Origin: Rhizobiales bacterium Ga0077556
Lineage (GTDB): Bacteria > Pseudomonadota > Alphaproteobacteria > Rhizobiales > Phreatobacteraceae
DNA length: 39,894 bases
NCBI GenBank assembly: GCA_001464235.1
Contig: LNFH01000323.1
Coordinates: 1 to 39,894 of the forward strand
Direction: 5' to 3'
Below, piece after piece: positions 16,817 through 25,207 of the stretch (positions are counted from its first letter, which is position 1; each line of letters begins with the position of its first letter). The translations under genes were made by a program, and so were the position numbers. A model generated the notes under the pieces. The model saw nothing but the letters and a program-made list of their open reading frames with translations, was not told the origin of the DNA and ran no database searches.

Positions 16817-17553
16817 GCCGCTATCCCCTTCGCCTGCGCGCCCATGTCCCGCATGGTCATGAAGGTGGCGCCGCGGCCCTTGAAATAGCCGATCACCGAG
16901 GCGAGTGCGTCGAGCGCCGGCTGGCCCGTGCGGAAGCGGCAGTCGTAGCGCAGGTTCGAGGAGCGGAAGTCGACGAACTCCCAGGGGTGGACGAAGAGCA
17001 CGACGGGATCGGGCAGCCGGCCGAGGAAATATTCGCGCAGAAGCTTGGGGATGCGCAGCGCGCTCGATGTGATGGAGGCGGGAATGCGCACGAGCCCCGG
17101 CGCGTTCTCCTCGCCGGGAACGTCCTTCTTGTAGCGCGCCTGCGAGGAATCGAGGGCGAAACCCTCGTCCTGGAGCAGGTCGAGATAATGGCCGGGAAAA
17201 CGCAGATAGGGGGCGCGGAACGAGGTGATCTCGCCGAACTCGCGCAGCCGCCGTGTCGAGTCCTGGATTTCCCAGCGGGCGCTGTCCTTCGACATCCAGT
17301 CGAAGCGCTGGTGGGTGACGCCGTGGCAGGCGAGTTCGTGGCCACCGTCGACCACGGCCCGGACGGCGGCGGGGTGGAGCCTGGCCGTCTCGCCGGTGGT
17401 GAACCAGGTGACCGGCACGGCCTCGCGGGCGAAGAGGTCCAGGAGGCGCGGCGCGCCCTCCGTCACTCCCCGCCACGTCCACAGGAACGGCGGGCAGTCC
17501 GGTTCCATGTCGACGGTGAGCGCGACGCGCAGCGGCGGGACGAGAGCGGCCAT
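16813..17553 (-). CDS. NodB-type polysaccharide deacetylase family protein
   Basis: 246 residues. An acidic motif VDMEPD lies near residue 15 and the metal-binding GHELACHGVTHQRFD near residue 90; TSFRAPYLRFPGHYL continues the NodB fold. The family removes N-acetyl groups from sugars such as GlcNAc. No signal peptide is seen, so the enzyme would be cytosolic, before lipid export. It is first in a two-gene operon with the flippase-like gene. Within this island it could deacetylate an amino sugar on a glycosphingolipid, as happens in eukaryotic GPI and plant GIPC pathways by other enzyme families (inference). It could equally serve a cell-surface polysaccharide. Confidence 0.8.
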   Translation of the reverse strand: MAALVPPLRVALTVDMEPDCPPFLWTWRGVTEGAPRLLDLFAREAVPVTWFTTGETARLHPAAVRAVVDGGHELACHGVTHQRFDWMSKDSARWEIQDSTRRLREFGEITSFRAPYLRFPGHYLDLLQDEGFALDSSQARYKKDVPGEENAPGLVRIPASITSSALRIPKLLREYFLGRLPDPVVLFVHPWEFVDFRSSNLRYDCRFRTGQPALDALASVIGYFKGRGATFMTMRDMGAQAKGIAA

Positions 17554-17665
17554 GGCCGCGCTCTTAGAGCATTTCGCAGGCGAGGGGGAGAGGCCCTCGC
17601 CTGCACGACGGCCGACCGGGTCTACGACGGACGGCCGACGCTGTTCCGCGGCGCGGGTCCCGCCC

Positions 17666-18376
17666 TCAGAGGAGCGTCACCTTGCCGGTGGCGAGGTCGT
17701 AGACGCCGCCGGCCACCGTCAGCTTCTTCTCCGCCACCAGCCCGGCGAGGACCGGCGTCGAGGTCTTCAGCTTCTCGACGTTGAGGCGGACATTGGCCGC
17801 GATGGTGGCCGCCAGCATGTCGGCCGGCTTCCCGGCGTCGGCGGCGTGCACCGCCGGCTTGATCGCGTCGATGAGCTGCGGCAGGTGCCCCGGCAGCTGC
17901 GTGTTGTTGCGCACCACGTCGATGGCCGCGGCGATGGCGCCGCAGCTCGTGTGGCCGAGCACGAGGATGAGCTGCGAGCGCAGCACCGCCGCGCCGAATT
18001 CGAGGCTGGCCAGCCCGTCCTGGTTGACGAAATTGCCGGCGACGCGGACGACGAAGAGGTCGCCCGCTCCCTGGTCGAAAGCGAGCTCGGGGGCGACGCG
18101 CGAATCGGCGCAGCTGACGATCGAGGCGAAGGGGTGCTGCGAGCGCGACAGCGCCGCCCTCCGGGCCGAGAAGTCGCGCTGGTCCGGCGCATTGGCGACA
18201 TAGCGGGCATTGCCGTCCATCAGCCGCTTCAGCGCCTCCTCACCGCTCACGGACGCGGCGGGCTGGGCGATGGCGGGACGGGGCAGGGCAAGGCCCCCGG
18301 CGAGGGCGAGGCCCGCACCCGCCTTCAGGAAGGTGCGGCGGGACGAGGAGGCGGGGAAGGCACACGAGTCGCACAT
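17666..18376 (-). CDS. Beta-carbonic anhydrase, Tat-exported
   Basis: Zinc enzyme interconverting CO2 and bicarbonate. Zinc ligands are plain: Cys and Asp in VSCADSRV, His and Cys in LGHTSCGA. 236 residues from ATG 18376. The start is chosen because MCDSC is followed by the twin-arginine signal SSRRTFLKAGAGLALAGGLAL and an AQPAAS cleavage region; the longer frame from 18457 would put 27 extra residues ahead of the Tat motif. Export to the periplasm is therefore likely, as for several proteobacterial beta class enzymes. It stands alone between the deacetylase and a glycosyltransferase and has no evident link to lipid synthesis. The family assignment is firm. Confidence 0.92.
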   Translation of the reverse strand: MCDSCAFPASSSRRTFLKAGAGLALAGGLALPRPAIAQPAASVSGEEALKRLMDGNARYVANAPDQRDFSARRAALSRSQHPFASIVSCADSRVAPELAFDQGAGDLFVVRVAGNFVNQDGLASLEFGAAVLRSQLILVLGHTSCGAIAAAIDVVRNNTQLPGHLPQLIDAIKPAVHAADAGKPADMLAATIAANVRLNVEKLKTSTPVLAGLVAEKKLTVAGGVYDLATGKVTLL

Positions 18377-18666
18377 GGGGGGCGGTCTCCGGCTGGGGGC
18401 GCGGGACGGGCCGCCGGGACTGCCCGGGGGTGATGTCCTGCACGTGACGCCCGCCATGGTTGAGCAGTCCGCCCGTCGTTTCCAGTCGTTTGACGCCCCG
18501 CGTCCCGCCGAATGCTTGGAAGCGTGAACGTCGTTTCAACGCTTTCATGCGGATCATCGCGAGAATTCGCTGAAAATAGTCTCCCGATGTGGAGGTCTAT
18601 TGCGGGGAGGGGCGGAAAGCGGCGCGGCCGAGCTCCGGGTCGCCCGATAACCTTGCCGTTATGGTG

Positions 18667-19539
18667 CTACCACCAGTCCCGGAAGGCGGCGATGGCATCG
18701 AGGTCGTTGGTGCCGGAGCTGTTCGGCCCGAAGGTGAGGGCGGCGAGGTTCGACGCTTCCGTCTCGATCGGCAGGCCGCGGCCGGGAATGACGAGGCGCG
18801 GCACGCCGCGTTTCGCCAGGTGGCCGGCGAACCACACGTCGTCGACGAAGCGGATGCCGGGCGCATGGTCCGAGAAGTCGTGGACGGCCGCGTCGAAGGC
18901 GCCGGGCGGCACGAGATAGCCCCAGGTGCCGAGCAGGATGTCCACCGGTTCCGGTTCGGCGAGGGCGGTGGCGAAGATGTGCGGGAAGCGCTTGGGATGG
19001 GCGCCCTGCACGATGCGCCAGCCGCGCCAGCCGATGGCGGCGCCCGGCAGGCGGCGGTGCCAGGCGAGCATCTGCTCGAGGAAATCGGCGGGATAGATGA
19101 CGTCGTCGTCGACGACGATGATCGCCGCATCGGGTTCGGTGAGCAGCGCCGGCAGCAGCTTGGTGGCCGGTCCCTCGTCGGTGGTGTCGAGCACGTCGAC
19201 CCCTGGAAAGGGCGGGTCGAGCCGCGGATAGGGCTTGCCGGAGCGCCGCGACACCTCGGGGCGGGCGAGAATGATGCGGTCCGCCGCCACCGTCTGGTCG
19301 AGGAGGCTGCGGAACACCGGGGTGAGCCTGTCCATGCGCTCCGGTACGGTCGTCAGCGTCACGACGAGCCGCTCCGGCCGTGGCGGGGAGGGGGGGCGCG
19401 CGGGGGGAGAGCCCTGCATCAATTTGCGTGCCCGGGCATGATCCTGATAGAGCCTAGCCGGCGTCATGCGCCGGAAGCGCATCAGCGCGTTGCGGATCAT
19501 CATGGCCGGAAGGCCGGGGCGGTCCGGAAAGTGGGGCAC
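18667..19539 (-). CDS. GT-A fold glycosyltransferase with a VDDD motif
   Basis: 290 residues. The LTTVPERMDRLTPVFRSLLDQT opening and IIVVDDDVIYPADFLEQML show a GT-A nucleotide-sugar fold with an Asp triad. Further motifs are GTWGYLVPPGAF and FVDDVWFAGHLAKRGVPRLV. I know similar proteins as unassigned bacterial glycosyltransferases; the VDDD-xxxP pattern also recalls GT64 exostosin-type enzymes, some of which act on plant inositol phosphorylceramides, but I cannot claim homology. Start GTG 19539 has GGAG and GAGG upstream; ATG 19503 would be the alternative and removes 12 residues. It is divergent from the CDP-alcohol transferase and probably shares its promoter region. Confidence 0.75.
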   Translation of the reverse strand: MPHFPDRPGLPAMMIRNALMRFRRMTPARLYQDHARARKLMQGSPPARPPSPPRPERLVVTLTTVPERMDRLTPVFRSLLDQTVAADRIILARPEVSRRSGKPYPRLDPPFPGVDVLDTTDEGPATKLLPALLTEPDAAIIVVDDDVIYPADFLEQMLAWHRRLPGAAIGWRGWRIVQGAHPKRFPHIFATALAEPEPVDILLGTWGYLVPPGAFDAAVHDFSDHAPGIRFVDDVWFAGHLAKRGVPRLVIPGRGLPIETEASNLAALTFGPNSSGTNDLDAIAAFRDWW

Positions 19540-19612
19540 ATCTCGGCCTCGGCTCCTTTCGGGGTGAGGACGGGCTCATAGCACCGCACGCGGCAAACGG
19601 GGAGCCGGGTTG

Positions 19613-20311
19613 ATGTCGGAAAGCTGGGTCTCGCGGCTTCTCGCGAGCCTTGAACGGGGCGCCTCCCTGCAGGACGTCGCCCGCAGTGCGTCCTTCGCCG
19701 GAACGCTGGCGAAGGTGGCCTCCGTGCTGGCGCGCACCGGCGTCACGCCCAACACGCTGACGCTGCTGTCGCTGTTGCCGGCGCTGGTCTCCGGCGTGCT
19801 CGCCGCTTACGGCGCCTTCGGCTGGGCGACGCTCCTGCTTCTGCTCTCCGGCGTCTTCGACATGCTGGACGGGCCGCTCGCCCGTTCCACAGGCACGGTG
19901 AGCCGCTATGGCGCGCTGCTCGATTCCACCGTTGACCGCCTCACCGACGCCGCCCCGCTGCTCGGTCTCACCGTCTTCTACACCACGTCCGGTTGGATGG
20001 CGGTGGTCCCCGCCTTCACCCTGCTCGCCGCCTACACCGTCTCCTACGTGCGGGCGCGCTGCGAGGGCCTCAAGGTGCAGCTGCCGCCGCTGTGGATGCG
20101 CCGCGGCGACCGCATGGTGCTGATCGCGGTCGCCCTGCTCCTCGGCGTCGTCTCGCCGGCCATCACGCTCGGCGGCATCGGCCTCGTCGGCGTCCTCAGC
20201 CTCCTCGCCGCCGCCGACGCTCTGCGCGTCGCGCGCAACGTCATCGACGCCCGGGTGCCGGAGGTGCGCGCCGTGGCGGATGCACCGGCCGGCCGCGACA
20301 ACGCCGCCTGA
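19613..20311 (+). CDS. CDP-alcohol phosphatidyltransferase, candidate phosphatidylinositol-phosphate synthase
   Basis: 232 residues, about five hydrophobic helices, with the complete CDP-alcohol signature: D-ML-DG-PL-AR, then eight residues, G-ALL-D-STV-D. The signature lies in residues ~83-112. The following YVRARCEG resembles the phosphatidylinositol-phosphate synthases of actinomycetes, which join CDP-diacylglycerol and inositol phosphate in the inner membrane. A second enzyme type for this reaction is not in the window, and the inositol-phosphate synthase 6 kb away supplies the substrate, so this assignment is preferred over glycerol-phosphate transfer (inference). Start ATG 19613 is used; a TTG codon directly upstream is less likely. 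The downstream PAP2-like gene begins 8 bases after the stop. Confidence 0.84.
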   Translation: MSESWVSRLLASLERGASLQDVARSASFAGTLAKVASVLARTGVTPNTLTLLSLLPALVSGVLAAYGAFGWATLLLLLSGVFDMLDGPLARSTGTVSRYGALLDSTVDRLTDAAPLLGLTVFYTTSGWMAVVPAFTLLAAYTVSYVRARCEGLKVQLPPLWMRRGDRMVLIAVALLLGVVSPAITLGGIGLVGVLSLLAAADALRVARNVIDARVPEVRAVADAPAGRDNAA

Positions 20312-20319
20312 GACCTCCC

Positions 20320-21246
20320 ATGATCGACACCGCCCGGACGCGCCTGACGGACCTGTGGGGCCGCTGGTGGCTGGCGCCGCTGGCGCCGACCCTCTACGCC
20401 CTCGCCATGATCCCCGCCGGGCAGTTGCGGCCCGAGCACATCCTCATCGCCGGCCTCGTCCTCGGCCTCGGCCTCTTCAACCGCACGACCCAGCGCATCA
20501 CCGCCGCGCTCTATCCCGGCGTCCTCGTCGCCATCGCCTCGGATGCCATGCGCTTCGTCGTGCCGATCTTCGTCACCCCGGAGCGCGTCCATGCCTGCGA
20601 CCTCCGCGCCCTCGAGCTGAAGCTCTTCGCGGTGGCGCCGGACGTGACGCCCGGCGACTGGCTGCAGCAGCACACCGCGCCCTTCTGGGACGTCTTCTTC
20701 GCCGTCCCCTACGCCGCCTTCCTCTATGTCGTGCCGGTCTATGCGCTCTACCTCTTCGTCCGCGACCGGGAGCGCATGGCGCTCTATCTCTGGGCCTTCG
20801 CCATCGCCCACGCCATCGGCTTCGCCATGTGGCTGATCGTGCCGGCGGCGCCGCCCTGGTACGTGCGGATGAACGGCTGTCTCGTCGACGTGAAGGCCGC
20901 CGCCAACGCCGCCGGCCTCCTGCGTGTCGACGACCTCTTCGGCATGACCTATTTCCGGCAGTTCTACGCCCGCGCCGCCAATGCCTTCGGCGCCATGCCC
21001 TCCATGCACGTCGCCTTCCCGCTGATCGGCCTCTTCGCCGCCATCGGCCGCGCCACCTGGCGCACCTGGCCGCTGCACCTCTTCTACGCGACGGCCATGT
21101 TCATCGGCAGCGTCTATCTCGACCACCACTGGATCCTCGACGGGATCGCCGGCGCCTTCGTGGCCCTGGCCGCCGTCTGGATCGCCGCGCGTCTCCTCGG
21201 CCTGCCCTGGCCCTGGCCGCCGCGGGCGGACAAGGCGGCCCCCTGA
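20320..21246 (+). CDS. PAP2-superfamily membrane enzyme, candidate inositol phosphorylceramide synthase (Aur1-like)
   Basis: 308 residues with about eight membrane segments. Two PAP2 motifs are visible: GAMPSMHVAFPLIG near residue 225 and YLDHHWILDGIAGAF near residue 267, giving His, His and Asp for the phosphotransfer triad. The first motif's SMH resembles the SLH of fungal Aur1, which moves inositol phosphate from phosphatidylinositol to ceramide. The first PAP2 motif found in phosphatases (KxxxxxxRP) is not evident, again as in Aur1. It follows the CDP-alcohol transferase by 8 bases, so the two act in one operon, making phosphatidylinositol and then inositol phosphorylceramide (inference supported by ceramide and inositol genes nearby). 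A plain lipid phosphatase is the main alternative. Confidence 0.8.
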   Translation: MIDTARTRLTDLWGRWWLAPLAPTLYALAMIPAGQLRPEHILIAGLVLGLGLFNRTTQRITAALYPGVLVAIASDAMRFVVPIFVTPERVHACDLRALELKLFAVAPDVTPGDWLQQHTAPFWDVFFAVPYAAFLYVVPVYALYLFVRDRERMALYLWAFAIAHAIGFAMWLIVPAAPPWYVRMNGCLVDVKAAANAAGLLRVDDLFGMTYFRQFYARAANAFGAMPSMHVAFPLIGLFAAIGRATWRTWPLHLFYATAMFIGSVYLDHHWILDGIAGAFVALAAVWIAARLLGLPWPWPPRADKAAP

Positions 21247-21253
21247 AACGCGA

Positions 21254-21277
21254 ACGGCCCGGGTCGCCCCGGGCCGT
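21254..21277. terminator. Strong hairpin between convergent genes
   Basis: A perfect 10-bp stem (ACGGCCCGGG/CCCGGGCCGT) with loop TCGC fills the 54-base gap between the PAP2-like gene and the convergent protease gene. Its position suits a bidirectional terminator. No U-run follows. Confidence 0.6.
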
Positions 21278-21300
21278 CGTCACCGCGCGATGGTGGCGGC

Positions 21301-23520
21301 TTACTCGAGGCAGTCCAGCGGCACCACCGACTGGTCCGAGTTCTGCAGGATGTCGCTGGTGGGCAGCGTGGCGCTCGATTCGCCCTCGGCCGGCGTCACG
21401 TTGTTGGCGGCGAGGAAGGTGCGCACGAGATCGAGCTTGATGCCGAAGTTGATGTTCTGCGCGGTGCGCTCGCCGGAGATCTTGTCGATCTGCGAGACCA
21501 CCACGCCGACCACCAGGCCCGCGGCGTCGAGCACCGGCCCGCCGGAATTGCCGGGCTGGGTCGGCGCCGTGTACTGGAACCGGCTCTGGTCGCCGAGCGC
21601 TCCGCGCAGGCCCGAGACGATGCCCTCGGTGACGTTGACGCCGCCGAGCTGCGAGCGGGCGGGATAGCCCACCAGCACGACCTTCTCGCCGCCCCGGACG
21701 TTGACGCCGCCGCCGTTGCGCAGCCGCAGCGGGGCCGAGGTGGCATTCTCCTGCACCAGCACGGCGAGGTCGGCGCCCTCGTCGGCGCCGATCAGGCGCA
21801 GCGGCACGCGCTGGCCGCCCGGCCGGGCGATGGCCACCGTGGCGCAGCCGTCGATGACGTGGTGGTTGGTCAGGATGTGGCCGGTCTCGTTGATGTAGAA
21901 GCCGGTGCCGGTGGAAGCGACCTGGCCGGGACGGCCGGCGCGGCCGATCGCCATCTCGGGCGTCGCGCAGAGGTCCTGGTCCCGCTTCTCCATGGACTGG
22001 CCGCCCTCGTAGACCACCTTCAGGTCCCAGCGGCAGCCGCCCTCGGTCGGCAGGCGGAGCTCGAGGCGGAAGCGGCGCGGCATCAGTTCCGAGCCGAGAC
22101 GGTCGTCGCCCCAGTGGGTGTCGGTCACCGGCGTCAGGTAGACCTCGCGCACGTCGCCGCGGCCGTTGTTGGTGAAGACGACGCGCCGGCCGTTCTCCGG
22201 CCCGCCGCCGTCGACGCGGAAGGCGTTGGCGCCGCCGAAGGCGATCTCCTGGCGCTGGCAGAGGTTCTGCCGCATGCGCCGCTCCTCGCGTCCGCCCTGG
22301 TAGACGATGCGCAGGTCGTAGTTGCACTGGTCGTCACGCTCGACGCGGGCGGTGAAACGGGCGCCCGGCGGAATGCGGACCTCCGGGTTCAGCATGTCGT
22401 CGCCCCAGGACGAGACCTTGGACGAGGAGATGAACAGCGATTCGATCGGCCGGTCGCCCTCGTTGATGACGACGATCTGCGAGATGGAGGGCTGGGCGGC
22501 GCGGGTCGTCGGCCGCTGCTTGCGGTCGCCGCGGCCGGTGGCCAGGGCGGGACCGGAGACGACGAATTCGGATGATTCGCACAGGTTGACCGCGTTGCGG
22601 ACCTCCTCGCGGTCGTTGTCGAACCGCACCTTCACGTCGTACTCGCAGCCGCGCCGCGGCATGGTGACCTGGAAGGTGCCGCGCGCGGCGATGGTCTCGC
22701 TGCCGAGGCGGTCCTCGCCCCAGGCGCTGGTGCCGCGCGGGCGCACGTAGAGATACTGGATCGGGATCGCGCCGCGGTTCTGCACCACGAAGGCCAGCGG
22801 CTCGCCGGCCGGCTGTTCCGGCCGCTCCTGGCCGCCCTCGCGGCGGGCCTGCGGCTGGCCCTCCGCCTCCGTCCCGAAGACCACCTCGCGGCTGGTGCAG
22901 AGGTTGCGGCCCGACAGGGTGCGGTCGCCCGCGCCGTCGAAGGTCGCCACCACGTCATAGGTGCAGCCGGCGCCGCGCCGGAAGCGGCCGGTGAAGCTCT
23001 GGCCGTTCTCGAGCACCGTCGCGCCGAGCACGTCCTCGCTCTCGTTGCCGCCGGGCGCCACCAGCTTGAGCACCTGCAGGGTCGATCCCGAGCGGTTGCG
23101 CACGACATAGAGCGCCACCGGGCCCTGGCGCTGCAGGTCGGTGTTGGACGTCTGGGTGCGGCCGTTCAGCGCCACCTCGGGGCGGGCGCACAGGTCGAGG
23201 CCGAACCGCGTCTCCTCGCGGCCGTTCTCGTAGATCGCCCTGAGGTCGTGGCGGCACTGGTCGCCCTCGATGGTGAAGGTGTGGGAGCGGTTGCGCGCCA
23301 CCGTGTCGTTGCCGAGCCGGTCCTCGCCCCAGGACGTTTCGCCCACCGGCGTCACGAACAGATACTGGAGGGTGGCGCTGGCGCGGTTCTGGATCGTCAC
23401 CTCCGTCGAGGCCGGGGCCTGCTGGCGCCGACGCTGGGCCTCGGCATCGGGAGCCTGCAGCAGCATCAGGCAGGCGGCGGCGAGCGCGAGCGGCGCTGGG
23501 TGGCGGGTGAGCAGCGACAT
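21301..23520 (-). CDS. Exported trypsin-like serine protease with five tandem Cys-paired repeats
   Basis: 739 residues with a signal peptide (residues 1-28, ending ...APDAEA). Residues ~41-119, 135-216, 252-331, 348-429 and 445-526 are five copies of a ~80-residue unit. Most copies carry WGEDRLG or a variant, then a Cys before YD or WD, and a final LC-x3-E. Two cysteines per copy suggest one disulfide each. The C-terminal 535-715 is a trypsin/HtrA-like domain with His554 in TNHHVIDG, Asp584 in GADLAVL and Ser659 in PGNSGGPV. Such a protein would act in the periplasm or outside. The repeat seems a protein- or surface-binding module; I know no name for it. The repeats differ from each other by many substitutions, so the expansion is old. 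There is no PDZ domain. Confidence 0.85.
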   Translation of the reverse strand: MSLLTRHPAPLALAAACLMLLQAPDAEAQRRRQQAPASTEVTIQNRASATLQYLFVTPVGETSWGEDRLGNDTVARNRSHTFTIEGDQCRHDLRAIYENGREETRFGLDLCARPEVALNGRTQTSNTDLQRQGPVALYVVRNRSGSTLQVLKLVAPGGNESEDVLGATVLENGQSFTGRFRRGAGCTYDVVATFDGAGDRTLSGRNLCTSREVVFGTEAEGQPQARREGGQERPEQPAGEPLAFVVQNRGAIPIQYLYVRPRGTSAWGEDRLGSETIAARGTFQVTMPRRGCEYDVKVRFDNDREEVRNAVNLCESSEFVVSGPALATGRGDRKQRPTTRAAQPSISQIVVINEGDRPIESLFISSSKVSSWGDDMLNPEVRIPPGARFTARVERDDQCNYDLRIVYQGGREERRMRQNLCQRQEIAFGGANAFRVDGGGPENGRRVVFTNNGRGDVREVYLTPVTDTHWGDDRLGSELMPRRFRLELRLPTEGGCRWDLKVVYEGGQSMEKRDQDLCATPEMAIGRAGRPGQVASTGTGFYINETGHILTNHHVIDGCATVAIARPGGQRVPLRLIGADEGADLAVLVQENATSAPLRLRNGGGVNVRGGEKVVLVGYPARSQLGGVNVTEGIVSGLRGALGDQSRFQYTAPTQPGNSGGPVLDAAGLVVGVVVSQIDKISGERTAQNINFGIKLDLVRTFLAANNVTPAEGESSATLPTSDILQNSDQSVVPLDCLE

Positions 23521-23679
23521 CGACGGCTTTCCTCAGGTCTCGCAGCCCGCGGAGGCAGGCGATGGTCAGCCTATAGCCGGGGGCGGTTTCCGCAAGTTTT
23601 CGCGCGGACGTGGCTTTGTCGTGGCAGCCCGCCCGCGCCGCAATACCGCTGAAACGTTGCAGCCCCCGGCAGCGCCGCC

Positions 23680-24921
23680 TCAGCCCATGAGGTGACGGGC
23701 CACCGCCATCCAGGCGGGCAGCGAGATAGGGTCGTTGGCGACGTTGCCGGCCGCCGGATGGGAGGCGTAGCGGGCGATCACCATCTCCGCGGTGGGGTCG
23801 ATGTAGAGCGCCTGACCGTAGACGCCGCGGGCCATGTAGGCGCCGTGGGCGTTGTGGCTCACCCACCACTGGTTCCGGTACGACCAGCCGGGCAGGGTGG
23901 CATAGCCCGCCGGCGCGAACTTCGCGGGATCGCCGCCGCGGGCGATGTCGTCGGCGACGCTCGCCGGGAAGATCTGCCGGCCGTTGAAGGTGCCGCGGTT
24001 GCGCATCACCTCGCCGAAGCGGGCGAGATCGCGGGTCGTGGTGTTGAGCCCGCCGCCGCCGCTTTCGATGCCGAGACGGTCGACGTGGTAATAGGCATCC
24101 TCCTCCGCGCCCATCGGCTGCCAGATGCGGGTCGACAGGAGTTCGCTCAGCGACAGGCCGCTGGCCCGGCGCAGGATCCAGGCGAGGACGTCGGTGTTGA
24201 CGGTCTTGTAGGCGAAGACCCGGCCGTGCTCGCCCTGCTTGCCGACGGTCGTGAGGTAGTCCAGCAGCGACAATTGCGGAACGCCCGGCAGCGGCGGGGC
24301 CATGCCGTTGGCCCGCCGGAGCGCCCAGACGTCGGACTTCGGATCCGTGTAGATTTCCGAATAGGCGAGGCCGGTGGTCATATCCATGACCTCCGCGACG
24401 CTCGCATCGCCGAAGGCGCTGGCGGCGAGTTCGGGGACGTAGTGCGTCACCGGCGCCGCCGGATCGACGAGGCCGTCGGCGACGAGCATGCCGGCGAGCG
24501 TGCCGGTGAAGGACTTGGTCACCGACATGCCGATATGCGGCTGGTGGGGTTTCAGCGCCCCGAAATAGCGCTCGTAGACGAGCTTGCCCCGGTGCAGCAC
24601 CACGATCCCGTCAGCATAGGTCTGGGCGAGGGCCTCGGCGAAGCTGATCGTCTGGCCGCCCATGGTCGTCACCGCCACGGCGTCGAGGTCCACCTCGTCC
24701 CGCGGCAGGGCGGAGGCGGGGCCCTGCCCGCGCCACACGTTCACCGTCGGCACGATCTGCCGAACGTTGCTCCACGACCAGCGCAACTGGGGGAAGGACC
24801 GGAACGAGCCGTCGGCATAGGTGACGGCCTTGTCGGCCGGCGGCGGAAAGCCGGTCATCCATCCCAGCGCCACGGGATCGCTCGCGGCGGCGTCGGGAAT
24901 GTCGGTCTTCGCGTCGGTCAT
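23680..24921 (-). CDS. Serine hydrolase (beta-lactamase class C / EstB-like family)
   Basis: 413 residues. The nucleophile motif SVTK (in GMSVTKSFTGTLAGML) is S-x-x-K, and AYKTVNTDVLAW carries the second-motif Tyr. GGGGLNTTTRDLARFGEVM is the usual later element. The family includes class C beta-lactamases, esterases and 6-aminohexanoate-dimer hydrolases; the last (NylB-like) is suggested by the LSLLDYLTTVGK and GGGLNTT layout, but substrate specificity is not readable. Start ATG 24921 is preferred because the longer frame adds ~85 residues of low-complexity sequence. No signal peptide, so probably cytoplasmic. It is divergent from the amidohydrolase/ABC cassette and could belong to the same catabolic pathway (inference). 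Confidence 0.85.
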   Translation of the reverse strand: MTDAKTDIPDAAASDPVALGWMTGFPPPADKAVTYADGSFRSFPQLRWSWSNVRQIVPTVNVWRGQGPASALPRDEVDLDAVAVTTMGGQTISFAEALAQTYADGIVVLHRGKLVYERYFGALKPHQPHIGMSVTKSFTGTLAGMLVADGLVDPAAPVTHYVPELAASAFGDASVAEVMDMTTGLAYSEIYTDPKSDVWALRRANGMAPPLPGVPQLSLLDYLTTVGKQGEHGRVFAYKTVNTDVLAWILRRASGLSLSELLSTRIWQPMGAEEDAYYHVDRLGIESGGGGLNTTTRDLARFGEVMRNRGTFNGRQIFPASVADDIARGGDPAKFAPAGYATLPGWSYRNQWWVSHNAHGAYMARGVYGQALYIDPTAEMVIARYASHPAAGNVANDPISLPAWMAVARHLMG

Positions 24922-24985
24922 GGACGGGCTCCTGCACGAAGGCGGCCGCACCGCGGCACGCCGGGTCTGAACGGTGGACGAGGCC

Positions 24986-25015
24986 ACGATTCGTACCGCA
25001 TAGCGATACATTCGT
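24986..25015. promoter_or_regulatory. Imperfect dyad, possible operator between divergent genes
   Basis: GTACCGC (24993-24999) and GCGATAC (25003-25009) form an inverted repeat with one mismatch around ATA, and the outer CACGA/TCGTG arms extend the symmetry. The 286-base gap between the hydrolase (-) and amidohydrolase (+) genes is AT-richer than its surroundings. A regulator site for both directions is plausible; the regulator itself is not in the window. Confidence 0.35.
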
Positions 25016-25207
25016 GCCAAAACAGGTTGAAGCCGAAGAAGATTGCTGCTCTTTTTGCGGCCGCGGGCGAAATGAAACTCACCGACCATAACGGCGGCGG
25101 GCAACAAATCCACCCCGCGCAATGGTGAGGTGCCCGGCACCAGCGTGGCTTGCCGATGCAAAAACAGGCATGCCACGATGCTGGGCAGTTTTTAGTCGGG
25201 GGTTTTG

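Noticed and set aside
16887-18433. Open plus-strand frames opposite the deacetylase and carbonic anhydrase
   Set aside because: Arg/Gly-rich translations without domains; the minus-strand genes carry complete catalytic motifs.
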